A stretch of 64,000 nucleotides of DNA from Maratus speciosus (lineage: Eukaryota; Arthropoda; Arachnida; Araneae; Salticidae). The position numbers and the translations under genes are program-made. How positions within the stretch are numbered: the stretch's first letter is position 1; each line of letters opens with the position of its first letter. Below the pieces are notes generated by a model. It saw only the letters and a program-made list of their open reading frames with translations. It did not search any database and was not told the origin of the DNA. Below are positions 22,051 to 34,789 of the stretch, piece by piece. The stretch is taken from NCBI GenBank assembly GCA_963932465.1, contig OZ010794.1, positions 214,843,748 to 214,907,747 on the forward strand, given 5' to 3'.

Positions 22051-22396
22051 AATAAATTACGCATAGCCTTTTTTTGTCTATTTTGTGTGAAAAGGTTGAA
22101 TACCTTTAAGTGAAAGGAGAGAGCAAGCAATAGGAGAGCACCAAGCATGGACAAACTTAATGTATTGGAACACAAATCAAACTGTGCCATATATTGTTGA
22201 ACATTTAACGCCTCCCTTCGCGTGGTCTCTTATAGCCAGATTGTAAGCAACGTGATCACGTGTTTTACGGAAAAAATTATATTAAACGTTTCTTCGTTTA
22301 TTATTATTATTATTAAGTAGATGTAAATTTAACGCAGCAAGCCAGCTGAAGTTTTTGTCTTGGTCTACCAAAATGGAAGAAAAGTTATTTTTATTT

Positions 22397-22590
22397 TTGA
22401 CCCTTTCAGAAATAATGTTGAATTCTCACCGGGAATTTTGAAAAAATTAATTTCAAAATAAGGAAAAGCATATTTTCAGATTTTTTTTTCCATCAAAGTT
22501 ATAAAAATAAATTTAGTTAAAATTTTCCACTGTAAATCTTTATTAAAATTAGGGGGATATAATATATTCCACAGCCCTTCAAGGGTTTAA
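22397..22590 (-). mobile_element. TTAA MITE, family A copy (inverted)
   Basis: TTGACCCTTTC at the left and CCCTTCAAGGGTTTAA at the right. The interior (TTCTCACCGGGAATTTTG, AATAAGGAAAAGCA) is reverse-complement family A. Confidence 0.8.
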
Positions 22591-22805
22591 CCCCTTGAAG
22601 GACACCGGTACATTATATATACCACTAAATTTTAATTACCAAAAGCCACATTAACATCGAAATTTAGGAACTGAACATTGCTTTATACAATGTAAGCGAA
22701 GAAAAGCTTTTACTTTCTTTCATATAAATATGTTTACACATGACAGTGTCAATAAATCACTTTAACATTTTAGTTGCAGAAGTACTTTGCCCCTGAACCG
22801 TTTAA
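22587..22805 (+). mobile_element. TTAA MITE abutting the previous one
   Basis: It starts TTAACCCCTTGAAGGACACC and ends TTTGCCCCTGAACCGTTTAA. Its left TTAA is shared with the neighbouring MITE. Confidence 0.75.
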
Positions 22806-23194
22806 ATGAATTGTTCTCGAGCATGAAAACATGCTATATTTTTGTCGCGGCTTCTAAAGGGAAGAAAATTATTGTAAATATTTTTAATTGTTCTTGAAAT
22901 CGTGTTTGATGGCTGGCTGGCTGGCTGGTTATTTCCAGAAACATAACATGTTTTTTTATAAAGGCTGTATACTTTACAAATGTAAATTGTTCTTTATCTT
23001 ATATAAACGGAAAATTTTAATTACTGGAGTTCTTCTTGAGTTTATGAAAAGTATTTATTGATCTTGATGTTATGTGAAGTATGGTGAATCTTGAAATCTC
23101 GAATATTAGCTCTCCCAACACATATTTCGTAGTTCATGAACCATCTACTTTTGAATTTTGTGAATATTCTTGTATTATAAATTCTCTGCATTTT
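22806..23194. other. AT-rich sequence, possible LTR remnant
   Basis: It contains a (GGCT)n run at about 22911-22928. If the gag-like frame downstream is real, an LTR would be expected to end near 23190, but I could not find matching TG...CA ends. Confidence 0.3.
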
Positions 23195-23580
23195 TGGAGC
23201 CGACAAAGCCGGGATAAAAGGTAAGAAATACCTTTATTATCCTGCATGACTACTGACATTTGATTTATTGAAAATTAATATTTTTTTCTTTTTTTTCGAA
23301 AATTGATTTTTAAATTTAACAATGGATGCTCTCGAAAAATTAGAATATAGAAGAGCGACAGTACGTAAAGGCGTCTAAAAATTAATTAGTAAATAGGATA
23401 AATTGTTATCAGTGGATATTGATAAGCCTGATTGCGATTCCCTAATGGAATCATCAGATCTGATAACTAAAAAGGAAGCTAAATAAAGGAGTGAATTCAC
23501 TGATAAGGAGTTAATTCATGGTAAAACTGAGTTATGAAAAGAAACTTAAATCGGTGACAGATTATTTTGATAAAATATAA
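23195..23580 (+). pseudogene. BEL/Pao-like retrotransposon leader and gag start, decayed
   Basis: A GCCGACAAAGCCGGGAT leader motif near 23202 resembles the region just after the LTR in arthropod BEL/Pao elements. From the ATG at 23322 a frame opens MDALEKLEYRRATVRKG, the style of the N-terminus of gag proteins of that class. It is broken by several in-frame stop codons (first after 17 codons). A later stretch with KPDCDSLMESSDL keeps the same character. Nothing of protease or reverse transcriptase follows. The assignment rests on short motif resemblance only. Confidence 0.45.
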
Positions 23581-23777
23581 AGTTTGAAATTTAAAATTAA
23601 GACGAGACTTAAAAAGTGTAAAAAGCTTGCGGTTTTAACATCTTTGACGGTTTTTATGCTTTAGAAATCTTTTCATGTATATTTTAGCACCTTTTAAGTA
23701 AAATTTTATCAGAATTGTAATATCGTAATTTTATTTTTATGAAACTTGAGTAAATTTTCCGGGCGTTATAGTGTTAA

Positions 23778-23994
23778 GTAAATCTCAGTGGACTTCCTTA
23801 TAATTAACTTTAAATAAAAGTTCGATCTGTAAATCAATCTGCTCTCGTTAAAAAGTATGTTAATGCTCTCTTTTTTATTCAGACTGGATAAAGCACTATT
23901 GCCTCTGTTATATTTTATATCCGCCATATGCTGTTTACGTCTGTTATTTAATTTTCGCTGTGTCATGCCTATATAATGATTTCTGACGTATAGT
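23778..23994 (-). pseudogene. GIY-YIG endonuclease fragment of a Penelope-like retroelement
   Basis: Read on the minus strand, the frame contains YIGMTQRKLNNRRKQHMADI, the second half of a GIY-YIG motif followed by the conserved R-x-L-x2-R and downstream H. It then has NSALSSLNKKESINI and a YRSNFYLKLIIRKS segment. This order (YIG, R, H, then a short tail) matches the C-terminal endonuclease region of Penelope-like elements and related reverse-transcriptase proteins. The GIY half and the reverse transcriptase are not visible upstream. The 3' side is cut by the terminus of a TTAA MITE (TTAA at 23774-23777). Confidence 0.65.
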
Positions 23995-26900
23995 ATATAT
24001 ATTTTTTTTTTCAGTAAAGTGACATCTTTAAGAAAATAAATATTTTTAGTGTATTTTCTTGACTTTTTTGCTTGGAATATAGGATGAAGTGCCCATATTT
24101 CGTGCCCTCTCCTAATTTTGTCCCCTTAACTTCTCCGCTTATGCGAAAGTGGCGCCACTTATGACGCAAGGCATAAGTGAAGGTATGAAGGTAAAATATG
24201 GAAATGAAGGTAAATGGGTTCAGTGTTGAAAGTTTCTTTCGACAATACGCATACATACATTAAATACAGCGAATTTCCTAGTTTAGAAGACCCGAGTTGT
24301 TATTAGTCGTTTGTAGAACGCTATTTATTGTACTCTAAGTATTTATTTTTTATTCATTGCATGTATTTTACATTGGTAAGGTGCTGAATGTAGCATACAA
24401 TGAGTTTTAGGAAGCTCAGTTCATCTTACGGGAACTGAAGTTACGTAATATTGGGAAGTATCGTGGTCCCAATTTCGTCCCCCATGCAGTTCTTATTTTC
24501 GTCCAGTGGCGAAAATAGGAAGGCTTTTTCATGACATTTTTTTTTCATTTTTTCCTCATGTTTGGATGGCTAATGTTTCGTTATGTTATTCTTCCACTGA
24601 CAATTAGTACATTTCTTTGTGCCTTACATTAATGTAAATTAAATTACTTACTAACTTAGAAATCAATTTTGATTTAGTTATAAGTTAAGCCTCGGCGTAT
24701 TGGATTTTTTGGGGGGACGAAATTGGGACCATTTTTTTCCTTTTTCATTTTTTAGATACTTTTGAAAAAACAATTTTTCGCATTGTTAAAATTTTTTGTA
24801 CGATATTTGCCTATGTTTCTATGTGCGTGGTTAGTCATTCTATGTAAAATCCAAATTTATAGATTTTCACTGAAAATTGCAACTTCCAAGGGTCTAAAAG
24901 TGACTAGGGGACGATAATAGGGCTCCTTACCCTATATCACTATGACGTAGAACCGAATTTTGTAATCGATTGTTAACTTTCTTCCTGTTATCAATAGAAT
25001 TATTAGAAAAAATATCTACAAAGACATCATTCCGTTTAAAGTGCAACATTTTAATAATTTTAGAACTTAATTTGAAAGCGTTTTTCCATTAGTTCCGCAA
25101 TAAGTAATAAATAACCAAATATTTTTTAATGTTCCTATCGTATACGTGTTACAACGACAATGAAATTAATTAGGCGCCAAACCAGGACCAACAAAAAAAG
25201 GACCAACTGCTTTTGCGGAACAATGGAATATTTTAAACACTAGAAAACTGAAAATTATCTATAAAGGCTAATAAAGAAAATTTAATTAATTTACTTTTCA
25301 TAATTTATTAAGTTGGCCTTTTGATTACGAGCTAAGTCTGGCGTCCATTTTTAAATTCACTCATACCAAAGTTTATAAAAGAAAATCTTTGTGCTACAGT
25401 TCTCTTAAAAGTTTTTAGTACAAGTGTAATCCAGATATTTTTAGTAAAAAAATTGTGCGAATAGAATAGAGAAATTGTCGCTGGGACGACATATGTCCCA
25501 ACCCCGTACTGAAAGTGTCAATCGATTAATATTAATTAAATTATGATTTTACGTTGAGCGTCAATTTAGAAACACGGAATAGGCAGTTTAAATTTTGTTT
25601 TCTTTGTGTTGTCGTACAATTTATTTTTCAATACCTCGGTTTCACTACCTTTCAATTATACGTAAAATTCCCTACAGAGCGTTCGTACCAACTTTTAATA
25701 ATTACCGGACAAAATTTTCCGGTCCGAATTGATTTTCCCAAACGAGCACGACTTTCCGAACGACCCAATTCATTGTTGAAAGTAAAATGAGAATAACATT
25801 ATAAGCTACGATCATATTATCCAGATTTTATGAGTCATTTCATTCCTTCAATACTATTTTAGACAACTCTGGGAAAAGTACAATAGTTATGTAAAAATAT
25901 ATTAAAATACAATAGTTACATTTAATACTTACAATTAATAATACATTTAATTACTTTAACTATATAAAAATACATTTAAAAATAATAGTTATAGAATAGG
26001 AAATAGAAATTTCTCTGCAACTCTTCTTTGAACCCTCAGAATGTTTTCGAAGAAAGTGGTAAAAAAAAATGATAAACTCATTTGTAAAAGTAATGATAAA
26101 AATCTAAGAAAGCATTGGTATTTCATTCAATTTTCATATTTTAAATTCTATAGTATTTTTAACTCTTGTTCACTTTTAGAACTTAATTTTTTTAATTAGC
26201 AGTAAATGTGATTTAGTTATTGATAGAGAAATAAACAATATTCTTTATTTGCTTCTATTGTATATTTTCTGCGTATCGTGATATTTATTATACGTTATTT
26301 TCGGTTATGTTATTTTTTGTGAATGGGAGTTTGTTTCAATTTTATAATTAAAACATTCAGTAAAAAGATTTAAATTAATTATTTAATAGTTGACAGTGTG
26401 CTACGGCTTCATATTTTGTAACTGCATAATCCAATTCCTCAGATAATTCAATGTTTTTATACAATACAGATAGCAATAAAAAGAAAGAGTATTAACAATT
26501 TTACGATAAATAAATGTGATAAATAAAAGGTAGTTTCCGATCTCTACATTGAAACTTTTGTACCAATTCCAATGCAATTTTTAAAAATGCCATTACCATA
26601 ATTTTAAAAATATAAAGAAAGTTATTTCACATGTTCTAAAAACACATGGATGTGACATTAAATAACCTATTAAAATGTATAAAGAAAATATCTTATATTT
26701 ACTATCATTTTATGAAATGTTACACTAGTGAAGCGAATAAGAGAATAACATAACAAGTTATAAAAATATTATGCAGATTTAAAAATCATTTTACAGCTTT
26801 CAGTATCAACTTAAACAAAAGGGGCAATAGGTGCAATAGTTATGTAAAAATACATTTAAATTAAACAGATTTTATAGAAAAGAAAATAAAGTATTCTGTA

Positions 26901-27146
26901 CAAATGTCCTTTTTTATCCCCAGAATATTTTCTAAGAAAGTAGAAAACAGATTTGATAGTATTTTTTGTAAAAGTAAGGATGTAATTTCAAAACTGCATT
27001 TCATATTTTCATTGATTGTTCATTTAAAAATAATTTAATTTTTAATTGCTGTTCAGGAAAGAGTTCCGTATACTGTTTTGGTTTTTTTTTTGGTGACAAA
27101 TGTTTCAATGCGGTCGTTGCGATCTTCAGCATGTGGGGCTGTTTTT
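23995..27146. other. AT-rich sequence with old inverted and direct duplications
   Basis: An inverted pair GGTCCCAATTTCGTCCCCC (24471) and GGGGGGACGAAATTGGGACC (24711) bounds ~260 bp, probably an old MITE. A fragment of a mariner MITE right end (CTTTCCGAACGACCCAA) ends near 25771. The sequence at 26220-26530 resembles 28840-28984 joined to 30000-30300. No protein gene was recognised. Confidence 0.45.
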
Positions 27147-28386
27147 AACACTTTCCAACAAAGTTGAAAAGTGTTTATGACTCCGGTTGGTCTATCCGTT
27201 TGACCGCGCTCTAACTCTCGTAAATATACTCGGATTGTTCTGAAATTTTTGGATGTTAGTGTCCTCTACACTAGCACGATCCCTATTTAAAATTAAGTTT
27301 GTAGCATATTTAGTTAATTTACAGGGACAGTCAAAATTATTCCGTTACATTACGGCCGATGGGAAAAAATCGTTTCAAACTCTTTCAAATGTAATAAAAT
27401 TGAAATGGATTTATGAACTCCTTTAAATTATGCATTCTGCAGAATATGCGGTGCAAAGAAAAATTATTATTCATTTACAGGGCCGCACAAAAGAATCCCG
27501 TTACAAAATTGTATAGGGGGGGATTGTAAGTGGAGTATTTCAATTATGTTAAACTATTTCGTATATAATGAAATTTATATACGTCGTTGAGCTTTAGTAT
27601 TTAATGTGTAATACGAATTGCATAGCATTTACAGGGACACACACAAAAGATTTCAGATACTATATTGTATCTGAATTACTATATATTAGCAATGAAAGCT
27701 CGAAATGTATTTTTAATTATGATCTGCGCTTTTAAGTTTCGCTATATTTATGCATAAGTGTGTATAAATGCTATAGTTCATATACAGGGCTATTTGTAAG
27801 GTTTACTGAGTATGAGCGTAAATTGCTTAAAGGTGGGTTATACTGTTATACATGAGTTATGAAATTTTACGCTAAACTGCAATTAGTTTACTAAGAAATG
27901 TTTGTAATATATAGATATAAAAGTTATACAGGGCTACGCAAAGAATTGGATCCATGGCCGTCTATGGATGATAATTTCTGGAAATGTGATTTCAGTAGTT
28001 TTAAGAGTGTTTTAGTTTGAATAAAATTTTGCCTAAATAGTAGTGTGTAACAAAGGTACTAGGTAAACTACAGTGCTATACAAAAGTATCCAAGTATGTT
28101 TCCAACTATTAGTATAAAATGCTGAAACAGAAATTTCAACCTGTTATGCGTTTTTTCGCTAAACTAAATTTTACCATTATATATTATATAAATCAACCTA
28201 CTATCAAATACAGGGCTGTGCAAAAGAATTGGAATACCTATTTTGATATGGTCGTTAACTGCTGAAATCAGTTTTTCAAATGTTTTATGCGTTTTATAGA
28301 TGTTTACTTAGTTATCTTATTTACCATATTTCCCTAAATAACGACGTTTTGTTAAAGCATTCAGGAAGTGTTGGAAAGTGTTTCAT
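27147..28386. repeat. Tandem-array element, family 2 copy a (HINE-like)
   Basis: It starts with a hairpin at 27147-27175 (arms AACACTTTCCAAC and GTTGAAAAGTGTT, one mismatch). A short CTCTAACTC-bearing unique part follows. Then come seven tandem units with the core ACAGGGCTNTGCAAAAGAAT at 27321, 27477, 27631, 27784, 27928, 28070 and 28210. Unit length falls steadily from 156 to 140 bp. The far end (about 28371) repeats TTGGAAAGTGTTT from the hairpin arm. A second, inverted copy lies near 49090-49919. Confidence 0.75.
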
Positions 28387-28984
28387 AATATGCTTAATGC
28401 ATGATTTTTCTTTCTTGTTTTTAAATTACTTGAGGGCTACTGTTGGATAAGTAATAATTCTGCATACATATTTTTTGTAATTAATTTTGTTTTATTTATA
28501 ATTTTCCGTGGGGGGGGGGAGTGGGGTTACGATATTTTTCAGTAGATATAATATTAAATAAACATATTTTTTGTGCATTTTATATGTTTTATGATGCATA
28601 TAACATTAAATTTATAATATGATGTTATGTTTTAATTTTACATATAAAAGAAATATATAAAATATTAAATACATTAAATTATAAATATACTTAAGTATAA
28701 AATATTTATTTATATTTATATATAACATGTGTACGTATATACAATATGAATTTATATGTGTATATCTAATTATATAATTACATATATAATGTACATAAAA
28801 ATAATACATATATAACGATGATAAAAAAATAATCAACATTCTTTATTTGTTTCCTTTGTGTATTTTATATGCATTGTAATATTTATAAATGTTATTATCG
28901 TTTATATTACTTTTTAATGAATGGGAATGTCCTATAATTTTATAACTAAAACTTCTCGCAAAAGTTTAAATTATTTTTTATTAA
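28387..28984. other. Very AT-rich sequence
   Basis: It includes a G9 run near 28510 and TATATA-rich stretches. A minus-strand open frame at 28612-28839 is composition-driven and is not a gene. Confidence 0.5.
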
Positions 28985-29938
28985 TTAAGGGGACGGTGGA
29001 GTTTAAAATCCTTAAAAATATTTTTTTTTTATTTTTTTAAAATTTCAACTTAAATATTATTCAAGGGTACATTATATACATTATAACATGCATTTATCAC
29101 AAAAAATTTTTTTAAAAAAAATTATTTTTGAGAAAAAAAATGGAATTTTACGCGTCGTGTTAAAAATCTTCGAAATGCCCCATGCGTCTACCATATCAAT
29201 GAAAATCCCCAATATTTTTTATAAAAGTTTGGTTTATATATAGAAATAAAATAGAGCATCGAATTTTACATATTTGAATTTAAAGGTTAAAAAAAAATTG
29301 AAAAGATTTGAAATTTTTTCGAAAAATTTTCAAAATTTCAAATTTTTTCATTTTTTTTTTATTTTTTGTAAATTTTATCTTAAATATTATGCAAGGGTAC
29401 ATTATATGCATTATGGCATGCATTTATCACAAAAAAATAAAAAATAAATTATTTTTGAGAAAAAAAAATGGAATTTTACGCGTCATCTTAGAAATCTTCG
29501 AAGTGCCCCCTGCGCATTCCATATCAATGAAAATCCCCAATATTTTTTATAAAAGTTTGATTTATATATAGAAATAAAATAGAGCATCGAATTTTATATA
29601 TTTGAATTTAAAGTTTAAAAAAAATTTTTTTTGAAAAATTTTGAAATTTCTTCGAAAAAATTTAGAAATTTTGATTTTTTTTTTTTTTTACCCATTAATT
29701 CAAATATATAAAATTCGATGCTCTATTTTATTTCTATATATAAACCAAACTTTTATAAAAAATATTGGGGATTTTCATTGATATGGAAAACGCATGGGGC
29801 ATTTCGAAGATTTTTAACACGACGCGTAAAATTCCATTTTTTTCCCAAAAATAATTTTTTTTCAAATTTTTTTTTGTGATAAATGCATGTTATAATGTAT
29901 ATAATGTACCGTTGAATAATATTTAAGTTGAAATTTAC

Positions 29939-29969
<31 letters not shown>

Positions 29970-29998
29970 AAAGATTTTAAGCTCCACCGTCCCCTTAA
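28985..29998. mobile_element. TTAA-flanked large inverted repeat with three arm copies
   Basis: The ends are TTAAGGGGACGGTGGAG and CTCCACCGTCCCCTTAA. The ~310-bp arms (28985-29300 and 29690-29998) are inverted. A third copy of the arm's inner part lies in direct orientation between them (29330-29620). Shared landmarks are GAATTTTACGCGTC, TCAATGAAAATCCCCAATA and GAGCATCGAATTTTA. TTAA flanks with G-rich ends fit Kolobok better than the CCCTT piggyBac-like MITEs. It encodes nothing. Confidence 0.85.
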
Positions 29999-30303
29999 AA
30001 GCATGTTGTAACTTCACATTCTATTAATAGGGCTTCCACATAGCGACTCCTTTATATTCTTCCTCATACCACTTTCTCAAAACAAAAATTGTTGACACAC
30101 TTTTCGAAAATATTTGCAAAAGAAATATATTGCAAAATCTGATTTTTTTTTTAGAATAGATTTAGCAAATAGATTAGAAAAATAGTCGTCTGTGGCAACC
30201 CTCATGTAATTCTGCATTTCCCTCATTTAATTCAATAGTTTTTATGTTATACAACTGGCAAGAAACAGAAAGAATATAAATAAATGTTCGATAAATAAGT
30301 TTG

Positions 30304-30704
30304 TTAACCCCTTGTGGGCAATCGTCTTTTACAGAATTTTTAAATTTTTATCGTCGGTTTCTCAAAGCAGAAATTATGGCCTACAGTGTTGCCAGATGAG
30401 CTACTTTTTTTTAAGTTCAGATTCTTGATTGGCACCACTTTTTTGAAATGATAAAATGCGCCTTATTTAATGCTATATTAATTAAGTCGAAAACAAAGGT
30501 AATTTTACCACTTCAAAAAACGGGTGGCAATCAAGAAATCTGAATTAAAAAAAAGTAGCACACTGTTGGCCTAATTTAATCGAGAAAATACCCTGAATAA
30601 ATAAGGCAAAATTTACAATTAAAAATAACAGGTGGGTATAATCAAAGATTCTGAGCACCTTATGCGCCACGTATACCGGTCGCACGTCCCGAAGAAGGGG
30701 TTAA
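30304..30704 (+). mobile_element. TTAA MITE, family B copy 3, interrupted
   Basis: It begins TTAACCCCTTGTGGGC and ends GTCCCGAAGAAGGGGTTAA. The family B interior (TTTAATCGAGAAAATACC, TGCGCCACGTATACCGG) continues on both sides of the insert at 30384-30565. Confidence 0.88.
30384..30565. mobile_element. hAT-like MITE, GTTGCCAG family, nested
   Basis: It begins CAGTGTTGCCAGATGAGC and ends AAAAAAGTAGCACACTG. The flanks ATGGCCTA (30376-30383) and TTGGCCTA (30566-30573) agree at 7 of 8 positions, placing this family in the 8-bp-duplication group. The right tip seems to have lost a few bases relative to copy 1. Confidence 0.85.
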
Positions 30705-30844
30705 ACAAAAAGGGTTTAGCGATTATTTGGCAGAACGTTTTGTTTCTATTCGAACACACTATTTAAAAAAATATGATATTCAAATTCAAATTCAAAGACC
30801 TTTGAAACGCTTAAAAAAACCCTCCTGGGACAGCATCCAAATTA

Positions 30845-31015
30845 TTGGGTGGTTCGGAAAGTCATGTCCATTTGGGAAAATCAATTCGTATCGGAAAATT
30901 CTGCCTGGTAATTATTAGACATTAGCTATCGGTATCAATGTCTAATAATTAAATCATAGAATTTTCCGGTAAGAATTCAATTTCCTAAATGGACAGGAAT
31001 TTCCGAACGACTCAA
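30845..31015. mobile_element. Mariner-type MITE, 171 bp, TA-flanked
   Basis: TTGGGTGGTTCGGAAAG at the left and TTTCCGAACGACTCAA at the right lie between TA dinucleotides (30843-30844 and 31016-31017). Almost the whole element folds on itself, down to AATTATTAGACATT and its inverse at the centre. Confidence 0.85.
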
Positions 31016-31479
31016 TATTTTTATGGCAGTTTGCAACAAGCTAGTTCCATGAAATTTTGTCGTGTAATTCACATAGCTGATAAACGTCATGCTTTTTAGC
31101 CACCGTTTTTTTTTTTTTTTTTTCCGAAAAGTTTGCTTCGCCTTATTCAATTAATGAGATAACTCTGATAAAATAAATCACATTATCCCGTTCTAAAATA
31201 CTGGCAACCAAAAATCGTAGCATATGACTTACACTACATGTACTCATGGAAATAGCTTACAAGAATTACAATAAAAAGCTCTCTAATAGGTGTTATACGT
31301 GTTTGGTACTTTAGTTGGCGTCCAAATGCGTGTTTGGTACTTTTCATTTAGCCGGCCGCCAGTGTTATATATAGATATACATATATATACAGATATATGT
31401 ACATATATATATATACATATGTATGTATGATATAAAACTTGGTTTTGGAGTTGTGATTGGTGTGCATTCGTACTTAAAT

Positions 31480-31870
31480 TATGTAACAAGTTTTTCTTGG
31501 ATTTTATATAAGTGAATAATATTGATTATGGAAATATAGTTTTATTCCACTAAAGCAGATCATAATTTCCCAGTCAAATGTATGCGTTTTTCCAATGGCA
31601 CCTTTTCTTCTGCCATTTTTTCGTTATCTTTACTCCGAGCTGCTACTAGTGTTATCAACAATTCTATTTAGCACAGCCTCAGCGATCTGACTGGACGCAA
31701 ATCAATCGCTCGATCTCGAAGTTTTTTCTTCGTAAACAATAGCTATTTGTCTTTCCGCAATACGCTGGAAGTATAAAAAAGAGAGGGGGGGGGGGGTGAT
31801 TTTATTGACGGATTATTGAAGTTGCCGAATTTCGGAATGTCGGATTTTCGAAATCACATTGTAAAGCAAA
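31480..31870. repeat. Dispersed repeat H, copy 1
   Basis: It matches 59770-60240 in the same direction, including TTCTTCTGCC, GTAAACAATAGCTATTT and the end GAAGTTGCCGAATTTCGGAA. The CCGGATTTTTGAAG-type ends suggest a pogo/Tigger-like source. G-rich runs occur at 31783-31794 and 31876-31887. Confidence 0.6.
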
Positions 31871-32413
31871 AAAATGGGGGGGGGGGGACGTTTCGAAATA
31901 TTTACCATTCAAGTTTTCTAAATAAAAATACGAAATATTAAAACTATCTAAAATGTTTCTGAAACACATCTGATTTGGTTTAATTGAACCACCAGTATGT
32001 GCAACATTGTATGCCTGATATATTTTATTTTATTGAACTTGTACGCAATAAGTTTTCGTTAATGCAATTCATATTTAAAACGTATCATTTATTATTCGCT
32101 CATACGCAGTATTTTGATAAAACGCATCTAAATTAATGATTTTATACAGAAACTACAGTAAACTCTCGACTACACGACCTAATGTGGCGGAAGGGTAGGC
32201 CGGATAACAAAAAAGCCGGATAGGCCGGAGTTCTAGAAATATTTACTTCCTGCCCTCTTCGGCCCCATTATATTAAAAAAGCATGTTACACATTTTAAGA
32301 CAGATTTTATATATACAGTACAGACAGATTCAAAATAAGCAAAACATTAACGTGAAACGTATGCCTAATTCGTAAAAAAAATGAGTAAATATTATTTTAC
32401 AGTTTATTAATAA

Positions 32414-32745
32414 ACTAGCAGGCTATGCCCGCTTCGCTGGTCCATTTTCCAAATGAGCCTTTATCAAACAAAATTATGAATTAGACCTTGCATTTTAAAT
32501 TAATATGGACCTTCACCTGGAAAGTCTTACCGCATTTGCTGAATACGATGCAAACGACATTTAATTATTATATTATCTTACTAGCAGGCTATGCCCGCTG
32601 CGCTGGTCAATATTTCCAAATGAACCTTGGATTAAACTAAATGGTGAATTTGAACTTGTATTTTAAACAATATGGATGTTCAGCTTGACCTTGCACATTA
32701 CTGAAAACGATGCGAACGCCATTGCGATATAATGTTATCTTAAGC
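32414..32745. repeat. Two ~166-bp tandem units (CTAGCAGGCTATGCCCGC)
   Basis: ACTAGCAGGCTATGCCCGCT occurs at 32414 and 32580, each followed by similar text (TCCAAATGAACC/AGCC, ACGATGCRAACGNCATT). No coding potential. Confidence 0.75.
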
Positions 32746-33831
32746 GTTGGACAAAATTTAGCAATTAAGAAGTAATTGTTTTAGTTGATTATAAACAGCG
32801 CACTTATGGTCGGGTAATGAGACCGTTATGACAACAGGAATTAATACCTCTGTAACTAATCAACATATAATGAAATCGTATATACTAACACCATTCCTAA
32901 AAGTCATGCAACAGGGCCACTTGTAACAAAATATGTTCTGTAGATTTTTTTAAAAAGGCTAAACTTTCATAATCAGGTTCACTTAATTTTTAAACTTTTA
33001 CTGTTGCTCTATAACTAAGTACCCTTGAACAATATGTATACACAAAAACCTTTCCAAAATTATTACCTAACTAATTGTGGTATATCTTACGAAAGTATTA
33101 TAAACAATCGTAATGAAATACAAATTTCCGTTGTAAATATATAGTAGATGATGATGATGCGATTTTGTGTAATAAATTCATAGTAAAGTTTTCGCTTCAA
33201 ACAAAAACGATGCTTTCAACATTAAAGCTAATAGACCAATATGTGAAGTATCCGATTACGGAAGGTTAACTTGAATTCTCATGAGCAACTACTCAAAGAA
33301 AAGTGAATATGTGGCTTTTGTGATACTTTTATGTCAGCCGGGCGCAGGTAATAAATCAATAAAGATTGTTTTCATAGCATATTCTTATTTTATTATTTTC
33401 ATTTAAAACACAAACCTTTCACTCATTTAATTTAAAATGCATGCCTTATACTAATTTCATTTAAAAAACTGAAAAGATAAACAATAACAGGAAATAATGC
33501 CATAATTAAAAGCAAAAAAATATTTTTAATTTACATACGCAAAATGTAACTACTGCTACTGGGAATTTTTAAAATGCTATCAGCGAGATGTGCGCACGGT
33601 TGTTATAAATGTACCCATTTTTCTTCTTATCGAGGAACAATTTATAAATCGCACAATATTATTCCAATTCCAATTTCTTTCATTGAGGAACCTATGACCG
33701 GAAAAAATGGAAAAAGACTCTTGTAGATTCTTCGGATGACGGCATCTGATGCCATAAACCGAGTTTATATATATGAAAATAATTTTTACGTCGTTACAAA
33801 CATTGCTTTCATACTTAAATATTTTCATTGG
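32746..33831. other. AT-rich sequence with no recognised gene
   Basis: It contains a short (GAT)n at about 33147-33160. The minus-strand open frame at 33580-33828 has no recognisable motif. Confidence 0.4.
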
Positions 33832-34121
33832 TACTACTTGTTATCCCGTCGACAAATTTCGCCAAATTATATAAATCGCCAAACCATTCGCCAAATTATA
33901 TAAATTGACATAATCTTTATTTTAAATAACGAAATAACAAATAAATTAGTACAACATTAATAAAAATACAAATAAAACGTCGAAATTAAAATCACTTGAT
34001 GGCGTAAACACGTGTAGTTTGTTTAAATTCAAGTGAATTTGATATTTACGATCAACCATTATTGGCATTTAATCTTATAGTTTGACGATAGATTTTTGGT
34101 CGACGGAATATCTAAGTAGTA
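33832..34121 (-). mobile_element. TIR element G, uninterrupted copy
   Basis: It is the 290-bp reverse-oriented relative of 19304-20114 and has TACTACTTGTTATCC and TCTAAGTAGTA ends. It keeps the single TTTAA at the place where copy 1 holds a 516-bp MITE. Confidence 0.85.
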
Positions 34122-34789
34122 ACTTTTCCATTTTTGTTTTATAACGCTAAATTCTCAGTAATTTTTTCCCTTTTATTTTACATAAAATCACTATTTTTAA
34201 AAAAAAATTAAGATGCTTGCATTTTTATTTCAAACTCATAGACCCGTTTTTATTTTTTAGCCAAAAGGGTTGATTTGAATTTTTTCCGTTGCTAGAGTAA
34301 CGGATGTAATGATAGATATTTTGAGGTTTAGATGCCAAAGACACCGCCAAATTAGAAAAATATGAAATGTGTCATGAACTGTTGGACTTATAAAAATTTA
34401 TTTGGCAGCATTCGATTCAGCATACAAAACTACATTAAAATATGCTATCATTTGACGCATAATTTTGATATTCGATTTTTTCCCCCTCCCCGTGCAAAAA
34501 CCATTAGGGGTGACACTTTAGAAAATCCTTTCTTAGCAGAAGTTTATGTCATAAGAAGTATTTTTACCACGATTTTCAAGATTTTAGGTTCAGTAGTTTG
34601 CGGTGTGCGTTAATTAGTCCCCTAATCCAGACTTTATTTTATATACTATATTAGATATGCGATTTTGCGGTGAATCGATGATCAAAAATTAGTCCAATAT
34701 CATTTGAAATATTACATAACAGTACGAAGAAAGACGAAGAAGAAATGACGAATTACAAAAGACTTGTAATATTTTTTTTCAAAATGTTG

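Noticed and set aside
28612..28839. 75-codon minus-strand frame rich in Y, I and N
   Set aside because: Translation of near-simple TATA-rich sequence.
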